A DNA stretch of 64,000 nt, taken from contig DATKAE010000027.1 of assembly GCA_035498405.1 (NCBI GenBank), positions 1-64,000 of the forward strand, written 5' to 3'. Source of the DNA: DATBFU01 sp035498405. GTDB taxonomy: Bacteria; Acidobacteriota; Thermoanaerobaculia; UBA5066; Gp7-AA6. Positions within the stretch are counted from its first letter, which is position 1, and the number at the start of each line of letters is the position of its first letter. Made by a program: the position numbers and the translations under genes. This document shows positions 15,394-24,558 of the stretch, piece after piece. Under the pieces are notes generated by a model, which had not been told where the DNA came from, did no database searches, and worked only from the letters and a program-made list of their open reading frames with translations.

Positions 15394-16498
15394 ATTTCGG
15401 ATGCCCTCGCTCGGCGCCGACATGGAGGCCGGCACACTCGTGAAATGGCTCGTCCACTCGGGCGACACGGTCCGGAAGGGCGACATCGTCGCCGTCGTTG
15501 CGACGGAGAAGGCCGACGTGGACGTCGAAGTCTTCGCCGGCGGGAAAATCGAGACGCTCCACGTCGCGGAGGGGCAGAAGGTGCCCGTGGGCGCGTTGCT
15601 CGCCACCATCCGCGGCGAAGGGGAGCCAGCGGTCGCGGCGCCGACGGCGCCCGTGCCGGCGCCTCCAAGCGGCCCCCGCGCGATCGCCTCTCCCGCCGCC
15701 CGCAGGCGGGCCGCAGAGCTCGGGGTTGACCTGTCGCGGGTCTCCGGAACGGGGCCAGACGGCTCGATCACGCTCTCGGACATCGAAGCGACCGCCTCGG
15801 GCGGCCGGCCATCGCCGGCGCCGGCTCCTGACCGTTCGGCCGCCATGCGGCGGGCCATCGCCGCGGCGATGACGCGTTCCCATCGTGAAATTCCCCACTA
15901 CTACCTGGGCACCGAAATCGACCTCGGCGCGGCTCTGCGGTGGCTCGCTGCCGAGAACGCGAAGCGCCCCGTCACGGAGAGAATTCTTCCGGCGGCCCTG
16001 ATGCTCAAAGCCGTGGCGCTCGCGGCCCGCGAGATCCCTGAAATGAACGGCTTCTGGCAGGACGGCTCGTTCCGGCCGAGTGCCTCGGTTCATCCGGGGG
16101 TCGCCATCTCGCTTCGGGACGGGGGGCTCGTGGCGCCGGCGATACACGACGCGGACCGCCAGAGCCTCGAGGAGCTCATGAAGCAGCTTCGCGATCTGGT
16201 CGGCCGGGCCCGGGCGGGCACGCTGCGCAGCTCCGAAGTCTCCGATCCGACCATCACCGTGACCAACCTCGGAGACCTCGGCGTCGAAACGGTCTACGGC
16301 GTGATCTTTCCCCCGCAAGTCGCGCTCGTCGGCTTCGGAAGGGTGGCCGAAAGGCCGCGGGTGCGCGACACCGCCATTCTGCCCGTTTCCACGGTTTTCG
16401 CAACGCTCGCGGCGGATCATCGAGCGAGCGACGGCCATCGCGGCGGTCTCTTTCTGGCTTCGATCGACCGCCTCCTGCAGAAGCCGGAGACGTTATGA
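15386..16498 (+). CDS. 2-oxo acid dehydrogenase E2 (dihydrolipoamide acyltransferase)
   Basis: 370 residues in the usual E2 order. A lipoyl domain comes first (MPSLGADMEAGTLVKWLV, with VATEKADVDV; the lipoyl Lys is K42), then an Ala/Pro linker, the E1/E3-binding domain (ASPAARRRAAELGVDLSRV) and the catalytic domain ending in DHRASDG (His near residue 345), the acyltransferase active site. It takes the acyl group from E1 and passes it to CoA. The start is a TTG at 15386 that overlaps the E1 stop by 8 bp, so the two are coupled. There is one lipoyl domain only. It overlaps the acyl carrier protein gene by 4 bp. Confidence 0.92.
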   Translation: MAEFRMPSLGADMEAGTLVKWLVHSGDTVRKGDIVAVVATEKADVDVEVFAGGKIETLHVAEGQKVPVGALLATIRGEGEPAVAAPTAPVPAPPSGPRAIASPAARRRAAELGVDLSRVSGTGPDGSITLSDIEATASGGRPSPAPAPDRSAAMRRAIAAAMTRSHREIPHYYLGTEIDLGAALRWLAAENAKRPVTERILPAALMLKAVALAAREIPEMNGFWQDGSFRPSASVHPGVAISLRDGGLVAPAIHDADRQSLEELMKQLRDLVGRARAGTLRSSEVSDPTITVTNLGDLGVETVYGVIFPPQVALVGFGRVAERPRVRDTAILPVSTVFATLAADHRASDGHRGGLFLASIDRLLQKPETL

Positions 16499-16752
16499 CC
16501 GAGCCGGAGCTGCGGGAGCTCGCCCTTCGGGTCCTGCGAAAGATCGCCCCGGAGGCGGATCCCGCGCGGATCGACCCTCGGGAAGATCTGAGAGAGCAGC
16601 TCGACCTCGACTCGATGGATTTCCTGAACTTCGTGATCGGCCTTCACGAAGCCCTGGGCGTCGACATTCCCGAGGCCGACTACGCGCGGCTCTCCTCGCT
16701 CGACGGGATCGCGCAGTACCTGGGGGAGAAGGTTCCGGGGGCCGCCCGGTAG
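16495..16752 (+). CDS. Acyl carrier protein
   Basis: 85 residues with the ACP phosphopantetheine site LDLDSMDFLNFV (Ser near residue 40) between the usual helices. ACPs carry acyl groups as thioesters on phosphopantetheine. This one is not in a fatty-acid operon: it overlaps the E2 gene by ATGA and is the last gene of the acetyl-CoA synthetase/E1/E2 operon, which suggests a dedicated role in receiving or passing on an acyl or oxo-acid group for that complex. What it carries is unknown. Confidence 0.88.
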   Translation: MTEPELRELALRVLRKIAPEADPARIDPREDLREQLDLDSMDFLNFVIGLHEALGVDIPEADYARLSSLDGIAQYLGEKVPGAAR

Positions 16753-16874
16753 CGACCGAGCCCAGGGCTTGGACTGCGTGTGCCCTTGAGCGCCCGGCGC
16801 GCCCGAGTCAGTCCGTGTCATGCATCGCGCAGCATCCCGGTTTCCTCGGTAGGATCGCGTCGGAGAAACCGACG

Positions 16875-17858
16875 ATGACACGCCTCCTCCGTCTGTCGAT
16901 TGCTGCCGCGGCTGCGATCGCCGTCCTGTGGGTTGCGGTACGCGCCACCCGCCCGAAGGCCCCGGTGGCCGCGCCGGCCCCCTCGCCCGTCTTCGGCGAC
17001 GCCTTCTGGAAGTTCTGGGGCGACGGAAGGGCGGAGCTTGCCGGATACGACCTCGTCTTCCGTCGTTACGGCGAGCTGCGAAAGGGTGTCGCCGTGACGA
17101 TCTTCGTGACCGAGACTTTCTCGAACTCTTTGAGAGTCAAGTCCGACCCGGGCAAACACCCCAAGTCCGACGAGTTCCCCGTCTTGAAGCTGAACCTCGT
17201 CGAGGATTTCTCGACCGGCATCTATGACTACAACCTCATGACGAGCGCCTTCGTCGCCTTGACCCCGGTCAACGGCCGCCCGGCCGGGAGCCTGACGAAG
17301 GTCTCCTTCTCCTCGCAGGAGTGGTGCGGCAACGTCTATGCACACCTGCTCTTCGACGCCGCCCAAGCGCGCCTGACCTCCCACAGCTACTTCGACGGCG
17401 AAGCGGACCAGTCGCGCACCGTCCCCGTGCCCCCGGAGGCGCTGTCCGGCGACGCGATTCTCCTGTGGGCGCGCGGACTGGCCGCCCCCTGGCTCGCTCC
17501 CGGCGAGCGTCGCACCGTGGCCCTGCTGCGGTCGCTCGAGACGGCGCGGCTCGAGCACCGTCCCGTCGAGATGCTCCGCGCGACACTCTCGAGGGCGGCG
17601 GCGCCGTCTCGGGCGAGCGTGCCCGCGGGAACCTTCGACGTCGAGCTCCACCGCGTCGAGATCGAGGGCGGCGCTGCCTGGACGATCTCGGTCGAGGCCG
17701 CCTGGCCCCATCGGATCATCGAGTGGGAGACGAGCGAAGGCCAGAAGGCCTCGCTTCTCGGTAGCGACCGGCTTGCGTACTGGAAGTTGAACGCCCCGGG
17801 CGGCGAGAGCGCGCTCGCGAAGCTCGGTTTGACGCCGCGCGCCGCGCGAATGCCCTGA
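16875..17858 (+). CDS. Secreted or membrane-anchored protein of unknown function
   Basis: 327 residues starting at the ATG at 16875, with a signal/anchor segment (LLRLSIAAAAAIAVLWVAV) right after it. The rest is a soluble beta-rich protein: FGDAFWKFWGDGRAELAGYD, an AVTIFVTETFSNSLRVKSD stretch, SFSSQEWCGNVYAHLL and a C-terminal WPHRIIEWETSEGQKASLLG. I do not recognise the family with confidence. It stands alone between the ACP gene and the M13 peptidase gene, which runs the other way, and has no obvious partner. Confidence 0.7.
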   Translation: MTRLLRLSIAAAAAIAVLWVAVRATRPKAPVAAPAPSPVFGDAFWKFWGDGRAELAGYDLVFRRYGELRKGVAVTIFVTETFSNSLRVKSDPGKHPKSDEFPVLKLNLVEDFSTGIYDYNLMTSAFVALTPVNGRPAGSLTKVSFSSQEWCGNVYAHLLFDAAQARLTSHSYFDGEADQSRTVPVPPEALSGDAILLWARGLAAPWLAPGERRTVALLRSLETARLEHRPVEMLRATLSRAAAPSRASVPAGTFDVELHRVEIEGGAAWTISVEAAWPHRIIEWETSEGQKASLLGSDRLAYWKLNAPGGESALAKLGLTPRAARMP

Positions 17859-17880
17859 CGCGACCGGGGCGGCTTCTTTC

Positions 17881-19938
17881 CTACCAGATCTGGCAGCGTT
17901 CCGCGCGCACCATCGCCGCGCCCGGCTGGCAGGCGAAGGCTCGCGCAAATTCGGGCATGTTCGAGACGGTTCCCACGGAGCGGTACTGCCCGAGCGGGTG
18001 CTCGTTGGTCTGCACGATCAGCCGCGCAAATTCCGGCCGGTGGTTGGCCGCCCAGATGCGGGCGTTCGCCACGAAGAACCTCTGGTCGGCCGTGAGGCCG
18101 TCGATGGGAGCGGGCTCTGGTTTGCCTTTCAGGCTGATCTGGTAAGCCCGGTAAGCGATCGTCAGACCGCCCAGATCCGCGATCGCCTCGCCCTGCACGA
18201 GCTCGCCGTTCTCGTGCAGATCCGCCTCGACGAAATAGCCGTCGAACTGCTTGATGATACAGGCCGCGCGCTCGTCGAAATTCTTGGCGTCCTCGGCGGT
18301 CCACCAGTCGACCTGATTTCCCTTGGCGTCGAACTTCCGGCCGGAGTTGTCGAAGCCGTGGGTGATCTCGTGCCCGATCACGGCCCCGATCGCGCCGTAG
18401 TTGATGGCGTCGTCTCCCTCGGCGTAGAAGAACGGCGGCTGGAAGATCCCGGCCGGAAAGACGATCTCGTTCTTCGCGGCGTTGTAGTAGGCGTTGACCG
18501 TGGGCGGTGTCATGCCCCAGTCGTAGCGGTCTACGGGCTTCCCGATCTTCGCCAGGTCCCTCCGGGCCTCGAATTGATTTGCCGCGAGGGCGTTGACCGC
18601 ATAGGAGCCGGGAACGATGTCGAGGGCGGAGTAATCGCGCCACTTGTCGGGATAGCCGATCTTCGGCCGAATGGCGGCGACCTTCGCCGCGGCGGCCTTC
18701 TTCGTCGCCTCGCCCATCCAGGTCAGTGCCTGGAGGTCGTCGCTCAGGGCGGCGAGCAAGTTCTTCACGAGCTCGTCGGCGCGCTTCTTGGCAGCCGGCG
18801 GGAAGTATTCCTGAACGTAGATCCGCCCGAGGGCCATGCCCATCGCATTGTCGGTCGCCGTCACGCAGCGCTTCCAGCGCGGCTGGATCTCGGGCGTGCC
18901 GGCGAGCGTCTTCCCGTAGAAGGCGAAGTTCTCGTCCACGAACCGCTTCGGGAGCGTCCCGGCGGTCGCCGTCAGAAGCTGCCAGCGCAGGTAGGTCTTC
19001 CAGGCCGAGAGCGGCTCGGAGCGGATCAGACGATCCGCTGCATGAAAGAAGTCGGGCTCCCAGACGTTGACCTCGACGCCGGCCGGGATTTTCTGCTCCT
19101 GGAAGTAGGTCTCCCACGCCAGGTTCGGCGTCGCCTTCGACAGGGCCGCGAGCGTCATCGGGTGATGGGTCTTGTCCGGATCGCGGATGTCCACGTTGTT
19201 CTGCGAGGCCTCGGCGAGCTTGGTCTCGAGAGCGAGGATCGTCTGCGCATCCGTGGAGGCCTTCGCGGCCGGCGAGCCGGCGAGCTCGAGCATCTTTGCC
19301 ACGTGAGCGGCGTACTTCTGCCGGGTCTCGACGGACTTGGCGTCCGTCTTCGTGTAGTAGTCGCGGTCCGGTAGGCCGAGCCCGCCCTGGACGGCCGCGG
19401 CGATCACCCGCGAGGAGTCCTTGCGGTCCTCCTCCGACCCGAAATTGAAGAGGGCGTTGACCCCCATGTCCTGAAGATGCACGATCGCGGCGCGCAGCGA
19501 CGCCGCGTCGTGGATCGCGTCGATCTTCGCGAGCTCGGGCTCGATCGGCGAAAGCCCCTTCGACTCGATCGCCGCCTCGTCCATGCAGGCGCCGTAGAAG
19601 TCGCCGAGCTTGCGCTCGTCGGAGCCCGCGGGCGCCGAGCGGTTGCCCCCGAGCTTCTCCAGGATCCGGTGCAGATCGTCGAGATTGCGCTGCCGGAGCT
19701 CGTCGGAGGAGCCCCACCGGGGGCGATCCGACGGGATGGGGTTCTTCTCGAGCCACCCCCCGTTGCCGTACCGGTAGAAGTCGGTACAGGCCTGGGCCGA
19801 AGTGTCCATTCCGGCGACGTCGAGTGTCGTCAGCCGAGGCGCCGTCGGCGCATTGTCCGGCGAGGCCGCCAGAACGATCAGCCCGGCGATCGCCGCCGGC
19901 ATGAGGCGAACGATGGAACGAAAAGGCTTAGTGGCCAC
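17881..19938 (-). CDS. M13 family metallopeptidase (neprilysin/PepO-like), secreted
   Basis: 685 residues. The zinc site IGHEITHGF has His523 and His527, the third ligand lies in GEAIADLGGL, and PTVNAYYNAAKNEI is the NAYY substrate-binding motif; together these define family M13. The long N-terminal helical half matches M13_N. I chose the GTG at 19938, which follows GGAGGAG closely, over the longer frame; it is followed by a hydrophobic signal segment (LMPAAIAGLIVLAA). M13 enzymes cut small peptides, here outside the cytoplasm. It is common in Acidobacteriota-like genomes. Confidence 0.93.
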   Translation of the reverse strand: MATKPFRSIVRLMPAAIAGLIVLAASPDNAPTAPRLTTLDVAGMDTSAQACTDFYRYGNGGWLEKNPIPSDRPRWGSSDELRQRNLDDLHRILEKLGGNRSAPAGSDERKLGDFYGACMDEAAIESKGLSPIEPELAKIDAIHDAASLRAAIVHLQDMGVNALFNFGSEEDRKDSSRVIAAAVQGGLGLPDRDYYTKTDAKSVETRQKYAAHVAKMLELAGSPAAKASTDAQTILALETKLAEASQNNVDIRDPDKTHHPMTLAALSKATPNLAWETYFQEQKIPAGVEVNVWEPDFFHAADRLIRSEPLSAWKTYLRWQLLTATAGTLPKRFVDENFAFYGKTLAGTPEIQPRWKRCVTATDNAMGMALGRIYVQEYFPPAAKKRADELVKNLLAALSDDLQALTWMGEATKKAAAAKVAAIRPKIGYPDKWRDYSALDIVPGSYAVNALAANQFEARRDLAKIGKPVDRYDWGMTPPTVNAYYNAAKNEIVFPAGIFQPPFFYAEGDDAINYGAIGAVIGHEITHGFDNSGRKFDAKGNQVDWWTAEDAKNFDERAACIIKQFDGYFVEADLHENGELVQGEAIADLGGLTIAYRAYQISLKGKPEPAPIDGLTADQRFFVANARIWAANHRPEFARLIVQTNEHPLGQYRSVGTVSNMPEFARAFACQPGAAMVRAERCQIW

Positions 19939-20115
19939 GACTCCTCCTTCTTCGGCAGGCGACCGGCCCGCCAGCCGCCCGTGTGATACGGAGACATCGC
20001 ACAAAAGTTTGGTAGTTCAAAGCGGACCGGTTCAAACGGGCCCGGTTCGGGGCAAAGACACGAAGGACCGGGACGAGAGGCGGTCCCACCCAAAGCAGTC
20101 CGCTCCGAAGTCCAG

Positions 20116-20652
20116 CTAGGTCGACCGCTTCGGCGGAACTCGCGCGAGCTCGATCCGCTCGCGGCTCTTCTGCCCGCCCTCCTCGAAGAGGAAGGTGAGG
20201 ATGAAGCGATCGGCGTCCAGAAGCCGGATCTCGACCCCGCTGACGTGGCCCGCCTCCGACGAGGAGAGATTCGTAATGTCCACGAACTCGAAGTCGAGGA
20301 TGCCTTGCACGACGTCGATTCGGCGGGCCTTCAGGCGCGGCTGGTTGCGAGCACCACAGTAGTGCGTCATCCGCAGGTCCCCGCCGTCCAGGTGATAGAC
20401 GCTCGTCATGATCGGTGTGCCGTCCATGGTCAGGGTTTCGACGACGGCCGAGCCAACCCCGGTAAGGCTGTAGCTGGCGTGCATCCTTCCGCTGTCGTGG
20501 CGGGCCCCGCTCCACTGGACCGACCCTTCCCATTCCCCGGCGAGCGCGCAGAGCTTCTTGAACGCCGCCGCGGCCGGCGCAGGCTCGGGAGTGACGGGGA
20601 GCGCGAAGGAGCGCAACAGCATGAGCGCCGCAGCGGCAATCAGTCGACCCAT
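20116..20652 (-). CDS. Secreted lipocalin-like protein (DUF1579-type)
   Basis: 178 residues from the ATG at 20652, which follows a GGAGG site. A signal peptide (LIAAAALMLLRSFALPV) is followed by FKKLCALAGEWEGSVQWSG, GSAVVETLTMDG, TSVYHLDGGDLRMTHYCG and QPRLKAR, the repeated-strand pattern of DUF1579/heme-binding beta-barrel proteins, which look like small lipocalins. Function is not known for the family. It is monocistronic between the M13 gene and the aldo/keto reductase gene, all on the minus strand. Confidence 0.7.
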   Translation of the reverse strand: MGRLIAAAALMLLRSFALPVTPEPAPAAAAFKKLCALAGEWEGSVQWSGARHDSGRMHASYSLTGVGSAVVETLTMDGTPIMTSVYHLDGGDLRMTHYCGARNQPRLKARRIDVVQGILDFEFVDITNLSSSEAGHVSGVEIRLLDADRFILTFLFEEGGQKSRERIELARVPPKRST

Positions 20653-20727
20653 GAGGAGACCTCCCGGAGAGATCATGCGCCTGCCTGGGCCCACCGGGCT
20701 GTCAAGAAATTGCAGGGCCCGCGGGCG

Positions 20728-21684
20728 TCAGTACCGACCGCCAACCGGCGCCGGAAGTCCGTCGAGGTCCGCCAGATCCGCGGCGGTCAAGGCGACATCG
20801 GCGGCTGCCACGTTTTCCTCGAGATACTTGCGCCGCTGCGTGCCCGGAATGGCCAGAACCTGCTCGCCGCGCGAAAGCACCCAGGAGAGCGCCACCTGGG
20901 CGGCGGTCGCGCCGCGGCGCGCGGCGACGGCGGCCACGCCCTCGACGATCCGCTGATTCTGCGCGACCTCCTCGGGTTGGAATCGCGGGAGCCTGGAGCG
21001 AAAGTCCTCCGCTCCGAACCGCGCTCCGGCCGAGATCGCGCCCGTCAAGAAACCCCGGCCGAGCGGCGCGAAGGCCACGAAGCAGGCGCCATGCGCGGCG
21101 CACCAGGGCACGACGTCTTCCAAATAGTCGCGCGTCCAGAGCGACAGCTCCGATTGCACCGCGGCCACCGGATGGATTGGCGAGATCCGATCGAGCTCGT
21201 CGACGGACGCCTCGGAAATGCCGAGCCACCGCACCTTTCCCGCCGCGACCAGACCCGCCATGGCGCCCCACGTCTCCTCGACCGGCACCTTCGGGTCGAT
21301 GCGGTGGAGATAGTAGAGATCGATGGAGTCGATGCCGAGCCGGGCGAGCGAGGCGTCGCAGGCCTCCCGCATGTGATCCGGGCGCCCGTCGCGTCCGAAA
21401 CGGTAGGTCGCCTTGTCCTCGACGACCAGGCCTGCCTTGGTCGCGATGAGGATGCGGTCCCGCCGCCCCTCGACGGCGCGCCCGAGAAGCGATTCGTTGG
21501 CGAACGGCCCGTAGACGTCGGCCGTGTCGAAGTGATCGATACCCAGATCGATCGCGTGCCGGATGACGTCGATCGCCGTCCGCTCGTCCACGGACCGATC
21601 CCGGTAGCCCCAGCTGAACCCCATGCAGCCAAGACCGACCGGAAAGACCGAACGGCCGTTGCCCCCGAGCCGCCTTCGCCTCAC
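20728..21684 (-). CDS. Aldo/keto reductase
   Basis: 318 residues with the AKR TIM-barrel signatures: VGLGCMGFSWGY at the N-terminus, DHFDTADVYGPFANESLLG (Asp and Tyr of the catalytic tetrad), ATKAGLV with the Lys, LDSIDLYYLHR-type strand, and VLAIPGTQRRKYLEENV, which binds the NADPH phosphate. The start is the GTG at 21684, giving the normal length; the open frame continues upstream but without homology. It reduces carbonyl compounds with NADPH; the substrate cannot be read off. The DinB gene lies 46 bp upstream on the same strand. Confidence 0.9.
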   Translation of the reverse strand: MRRRRLGGNGRSVFPVGLGCMGFSWGYRDRSVDERTAIDVIRHAIDLGIDHFDTADVYGPFANESLLGRAVEGRRDRILIATKAGLVVEDKATYRFGRDGRPDHMREACDASLARLGIDSIDLYYLHRIDPKVPVEETWGAMAGLVAAGKVRWLGISEASVDELDRISPIHPVAAVQSELSLWTRDYLEDVVPWCAAHGACFVAFAPLGRGFLTGAISAGARFGAEDFRSRLPRFQPEEVAQNQRIVEGVAAVAARRGATAAQVALSWVLSRGEQVLAIPGTQRRKYLEENVAAADVALTAADLADLDGLPAPVGGRY

Positions 21685-21730
21685 GGCGGCACGATACCAA
21701 GCGGAGTCGGGGACATCTCGGCCCGCCGCG

Positions 21731-22369
21731 CTACATCCAGGGCTCGTCCGCGCTCGGCCCGTAAATCGAGGGCACCCTGCCGCCCGCCATCCGGACATAC
21801 ACCGAGAGCTGCCCCCGATGATGGATCGCGTCGGAGAGCAGCTGCCACAGAAGGTCGATGACGGGAACCGGTCCGACTTGCTTGGGGCCGGTGAAAAACG
21901 GCACCGTCTCGAAGAGCCTTTCCTCCGGGGTCTCGCGCAGCGTGTCGATCAGCGCCTGGGCTCCCTCCTCGTAGGCCGCGACCGCCTCGGCAAGCGTCGC
22001 CGGCGCCGGCGGGAAGGCGGGCGGCATGGTCAAGTCGCCTCGGAGCGCGTCCACGCCGACACGGTTCTCGACGGTGAAGGTGTGCACGAGCTTGACGGCC
22101 GGCTGCGACCGCTCGTGCGGCCGAAAATGGTCCTGGCCGGACGGATACGCCCGCATCAGCTTCAGCGTGGTCGGAAACTCGCTCGAGAACCGGTCGAGGA
22201 ACTGCCGTTTGAGGTGTGCTGCGGGAGCGGACGCGGCCTTTCGGCTCGCCCCGCCCTTCGAACGGCGTCGCGCGCCCTCCCGCGAATGCCGCATGATCGG
22301 CTTGCGCCTCGACTTGGCCGCCTTCCGGGCCGCCGGCCGCTTCGATTTCGAACGCTCGGACTTCTTCAT
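21731..22369 (-). CDS. DinB-family four-helix protein with a basic N-terminal tail
   Basis: 212 residues. From about residue 50 it follows the DinB/DUF664 fold: FPTTLKLMRAYPSGQDHFRPHERSQ, LRETPEERLFETVPFF and the metal-site segment SDAIHHRGQLSVYVRMAGGRVP near the C-terminus, with the HHRGQ His pair. Such proteins bind a divalent metal, and many act as thiol-dependent transferases. The first 50 residues are an unusual Lys/Arg-rich tail, probably disordered and possibly nucleic-acid binding. An AAGGAG site precedes the ATG at 22369. Confidence 0.82.
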   Translation of the reverse strand: MKKSERSKSKRPAARKAAKSRRKPIMRHSREGARRRSKGGASRKAASAPAAHLKRQFLDRFSSEFPTTLKLMRAYPSGQDHFRPHERSQPAVKLVHTFTVENRVGVDALRGDLTMPPAFPPAPATLAEAVAAYEEGAQALIDTLRETPEERLFETVPFFTGPKQVGPVPVIDLLWQLLSDAIHHRGQLSVYVRMAGGRVPSIYGPSADEPWM

Positions 22370-22517
22370 CTTCCACTCCTTTCACGACTCCAAAAAGGGC
22401 TCAACTATGGCTCAGTCCCGCCCACCCGTCCACCGGCGTCGTTTTCGCAGCGGGGACCCCTCGCGCGTCGTGGGCTTCGGGGAGGGCTGACGGACGTCCT
22501 CGTCCCCACTCGGGACG

Positions 22518-24266
22518 TCAGTACCTCCAGCTCGTAAGATCCGCGCCCGGCGGTGCGCTCTTGCTGATCCGCTCGACGATCTTGGGCGCGAACATCTGGT
22601 GGTATCGGAGGCGGGAGGCATAGTTGGGACGCGTGTGGTCGCCGTTCCAGCAGTGCTCGGCGCGCGGCTCGTAGTCGACTTCGCCGCCGTAGTGAGGGTC
22701 CTTCGTCGACCGGAGAAACTCCTCGGCGAGGTAGACGGCGTTGTTCAAGTAATAGCTGTCGGCCTCGCCGACGTAGATGTGAATCTTGCCTTGGAGCTTC
22801 GAGCCCAAGCCCGCGGACCAGTCGCGCCGCAGGATGTGCACGAGGTCGTAGTTGTCCCTCCAATAGGCCGCGACCTCCTTGTCGATCACGCCGGTGCGCT
22901 TGTCCCAGATCGGCTTGGGATAGCCGTCGCTCCCGGCGGGCGAGTAGACGGCCTGCCAGATGTCGTATTGGCCGCCGGACCGGGTCTTGGGGCCAAGGAC
23001 GTTCTCGAGACGGTTCATCTGCTCGACGGTCGAGGAAATGTGCCCGAGGTAGTCGCGGTGACCAGGCGTTGCCACGCTCTTCCACGGTCCCTTCCAGAAG
23101 TAGGCGTTCTCGTCCTCGTAGATGTTGACGACGCCGTACTGGTGGAAATCGATGGGATCCGGGCAAGCCGCCCAGGCGCCGTTGAACTCCTCGGGATAGA
23201 AGATCTGCGCCCCGAGGGCCTCCCAGCCGCCGGTCGAACCGCCGTAGAGGAAGCGCGCCCAGCCCGCGCCGATCGCTCGATACTTCTTCTCGAGATACGG
23301 AATCAACTCGTAGGTGATGGCGTCGCCGTACGGCCCGAGATTCGCGGAGTTCACGGCGTAGGAGTCGTCGAAGTAGGGGTTCGCGTGCTGAATCTCGACG
23401 ACCAGGTAGCGCGGATAGCCGGGCGCGGTCCAGTCCTTGTAGAGCTGGTAGCCGTACTCCTGCTGGATCCGGTTGTAGCCCGAGATGCGGAAGCGGTCGG
23501 AGTAGTCGGGCTTCAGGTTCGGGTCGGGAGGCTCCTCCCGAAAACCGCCAATCGTGTCGGGAAAATGCCCGTGGTTGATCACCAGCGGGTAACGCGCGTT
23601 CGGATGCGTCTCGAAGCCCTCGGGCAGCAGGACGTGGGCGCCCAGATACACGGGGCGACCCCAGAACTTCGACAGCCGCTCGGAGAGGATCTTCTCGTGC
23701 TTGACGTATTTGGTCGTCGGGGGATCGGGGATTGGCGGGATCACCTGGTCGAGCAGGATCGTGATGGTCTCCCTCTTCTTCGGGTCCAGGGTCACTTCGC
23801 GGAGCGTCGAGTAAAGGTTGCCGGGTTTCTTGTTCCACTGCTGCCCCTCGCCCCGGTCGGGCGGGAGCTTGACGGTATGCCCGTTGGCGAGATGGAAAGT
23901 CTCGTAGCGGTTCAAGAGCGCCTGCACCTGGTAGGTTCCCGCCGGGAGGTCGGCGAGGCTTTCCAGGGGATAGCCGAGCACGTCCGAAGGGAAGACCGCT
24001 TGCTCGCCGGCCTTCCAACCGTTCACCTCGATGCCGAAGACCTGTTGGCTCTCGAGGCTGATGTCGCTCACTTGAAAGCGGGGCTCCTCGCTCTTGTCCG
24101 TCGAGAGCAGGAGCAGGACCCGGCCGTCCACGGGCGACTGACCCATCTGCGGGCCGTACGTCACGACGAAGCGGGGCCCCTCTTCCGAGCCCCGGGCGGC
24201 CCCGAAGAGGGCGAGTGCCACGACGGCAATCAGGGCGAGGAGCGAGTCGGAGCGAATCGACGTCAT
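22518..24266 (-). CDS. Secreted alpha/beta-hydrolase, esterase-like
   Basis: 582 residues from the ATG at 24266 (GGAGGACCTC just before it), with a signal segment (LLALIAVVALALFGAARG). The N-terminal third is a beta-type domain (VNGWKAGEQAVFPSD, DLPAGTYQVQALLN). A hydrolase domain follows with YPLVINHGHF and the nucleophile elbow FLYGGSTGGWEALG, and a C-terminal GDHTRPNYASRL with the likely catalytic His. Related to the putative esterase (EstD/feruloyl-esterase-like) group. Substrate unknown; an extracellular or periplasmic ester is likely. It is alone on its strand, and a terminator of the rtcB operon lies upstream. Confidence 0.8.
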   Translation of the reverse strand: MTSIRSDSLLALIAVVALALFGAARGSEEGPRFVVTYGPQMGQSPVDGRVLLLLSTDKSEEPRFQVSDISLESQQVFGIEVNGWKAGEQAVFPSDVLGYPLESLADLPAGTYQVQALLNRYETFHLANGHTVKLPPDRGEGQQWNKKPGNLYSTLREVTLDPKKRETITILLDQVIPPIPDPPTTKYVKHEKILSERLSKFWGRPVYLGAHVLLPEGFETHPNARYPLVINHGHFPDTIGGFREEPPDPNLKPDYSDRFRISGYNRIQQEYGYQLYKDWTAPGYPRYLVVEIQHANPYFDDSYAVNSANLGPYGDAITYELIPYLEKKYRAIGAGWARFLYGGSTGGWEALGAQIFYPEEFNGAWAACPDPIDFHQYGVVNIYEDENAYFWKGPWKSVATPGHRDYLGHISSTVEQMNRLENVLGPKTRSGGQYDIWQAVYSPAGSDGYPKPIWDKRTGVIDKEVAAYWRDNYDLVHILRRDWSAGLGSKLQGKIHIYVGEADSYYLNNAVYLAEEFLRSTKDPHYGGEVDYEPRAEHCWNGDHTRPNYASRLRYHQMFAPKIVERISKSAPPGADLTSWRY

Positions 24267-24389
24267 GAGGTCCTCCCGAAAGCCGCGCAAGCATATCGGG
24301 AGTAAGCCGAGCGATATCGGCCTCTGGTCGCGCTCCGTCGCGGCCGGCGCGCCCGCCTCCGCACGCCGCCGAGCCGCCTCGCAGTCAAC

Positions 24390-24419
24390 AAAAGAAAGGA
24401 GGCGCGGTCAGCGCCTCCT
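24390..24419 (-). terminator. Intrinsic terminator of the archease-rtcB operon
   Basis: On the minus strand a 9-bp stem (AGGAGGCGC at 24411-24419 read in reverse, and its partner at 24397-24405) with a 5-nt loop is followed by TTTCTTTT. It lies about 140 bases after the rtcB stop and fits a rho-independent terminator. Confidence 0.8.
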
Positions 24420-24558
24420 GCCGCCCGGCGGCCGCCGGCTCACACGAGCTGGCCGCCCGGTTGCGGATTGGCCAAGACCATATGCCCGTCAGCGCCGCTC
24501 CACCATGATGCGAATAGATCACCGTCGCCCCGGAGCGGACGGGGCCTCACTTCGCGGG

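Noticed and set aside
13000..15858. A minus-strand frame of about 950 codons opposite the E1/E2 genes
   Set aside because: Antisense shadow of strongly matching E1 and E2 genes.
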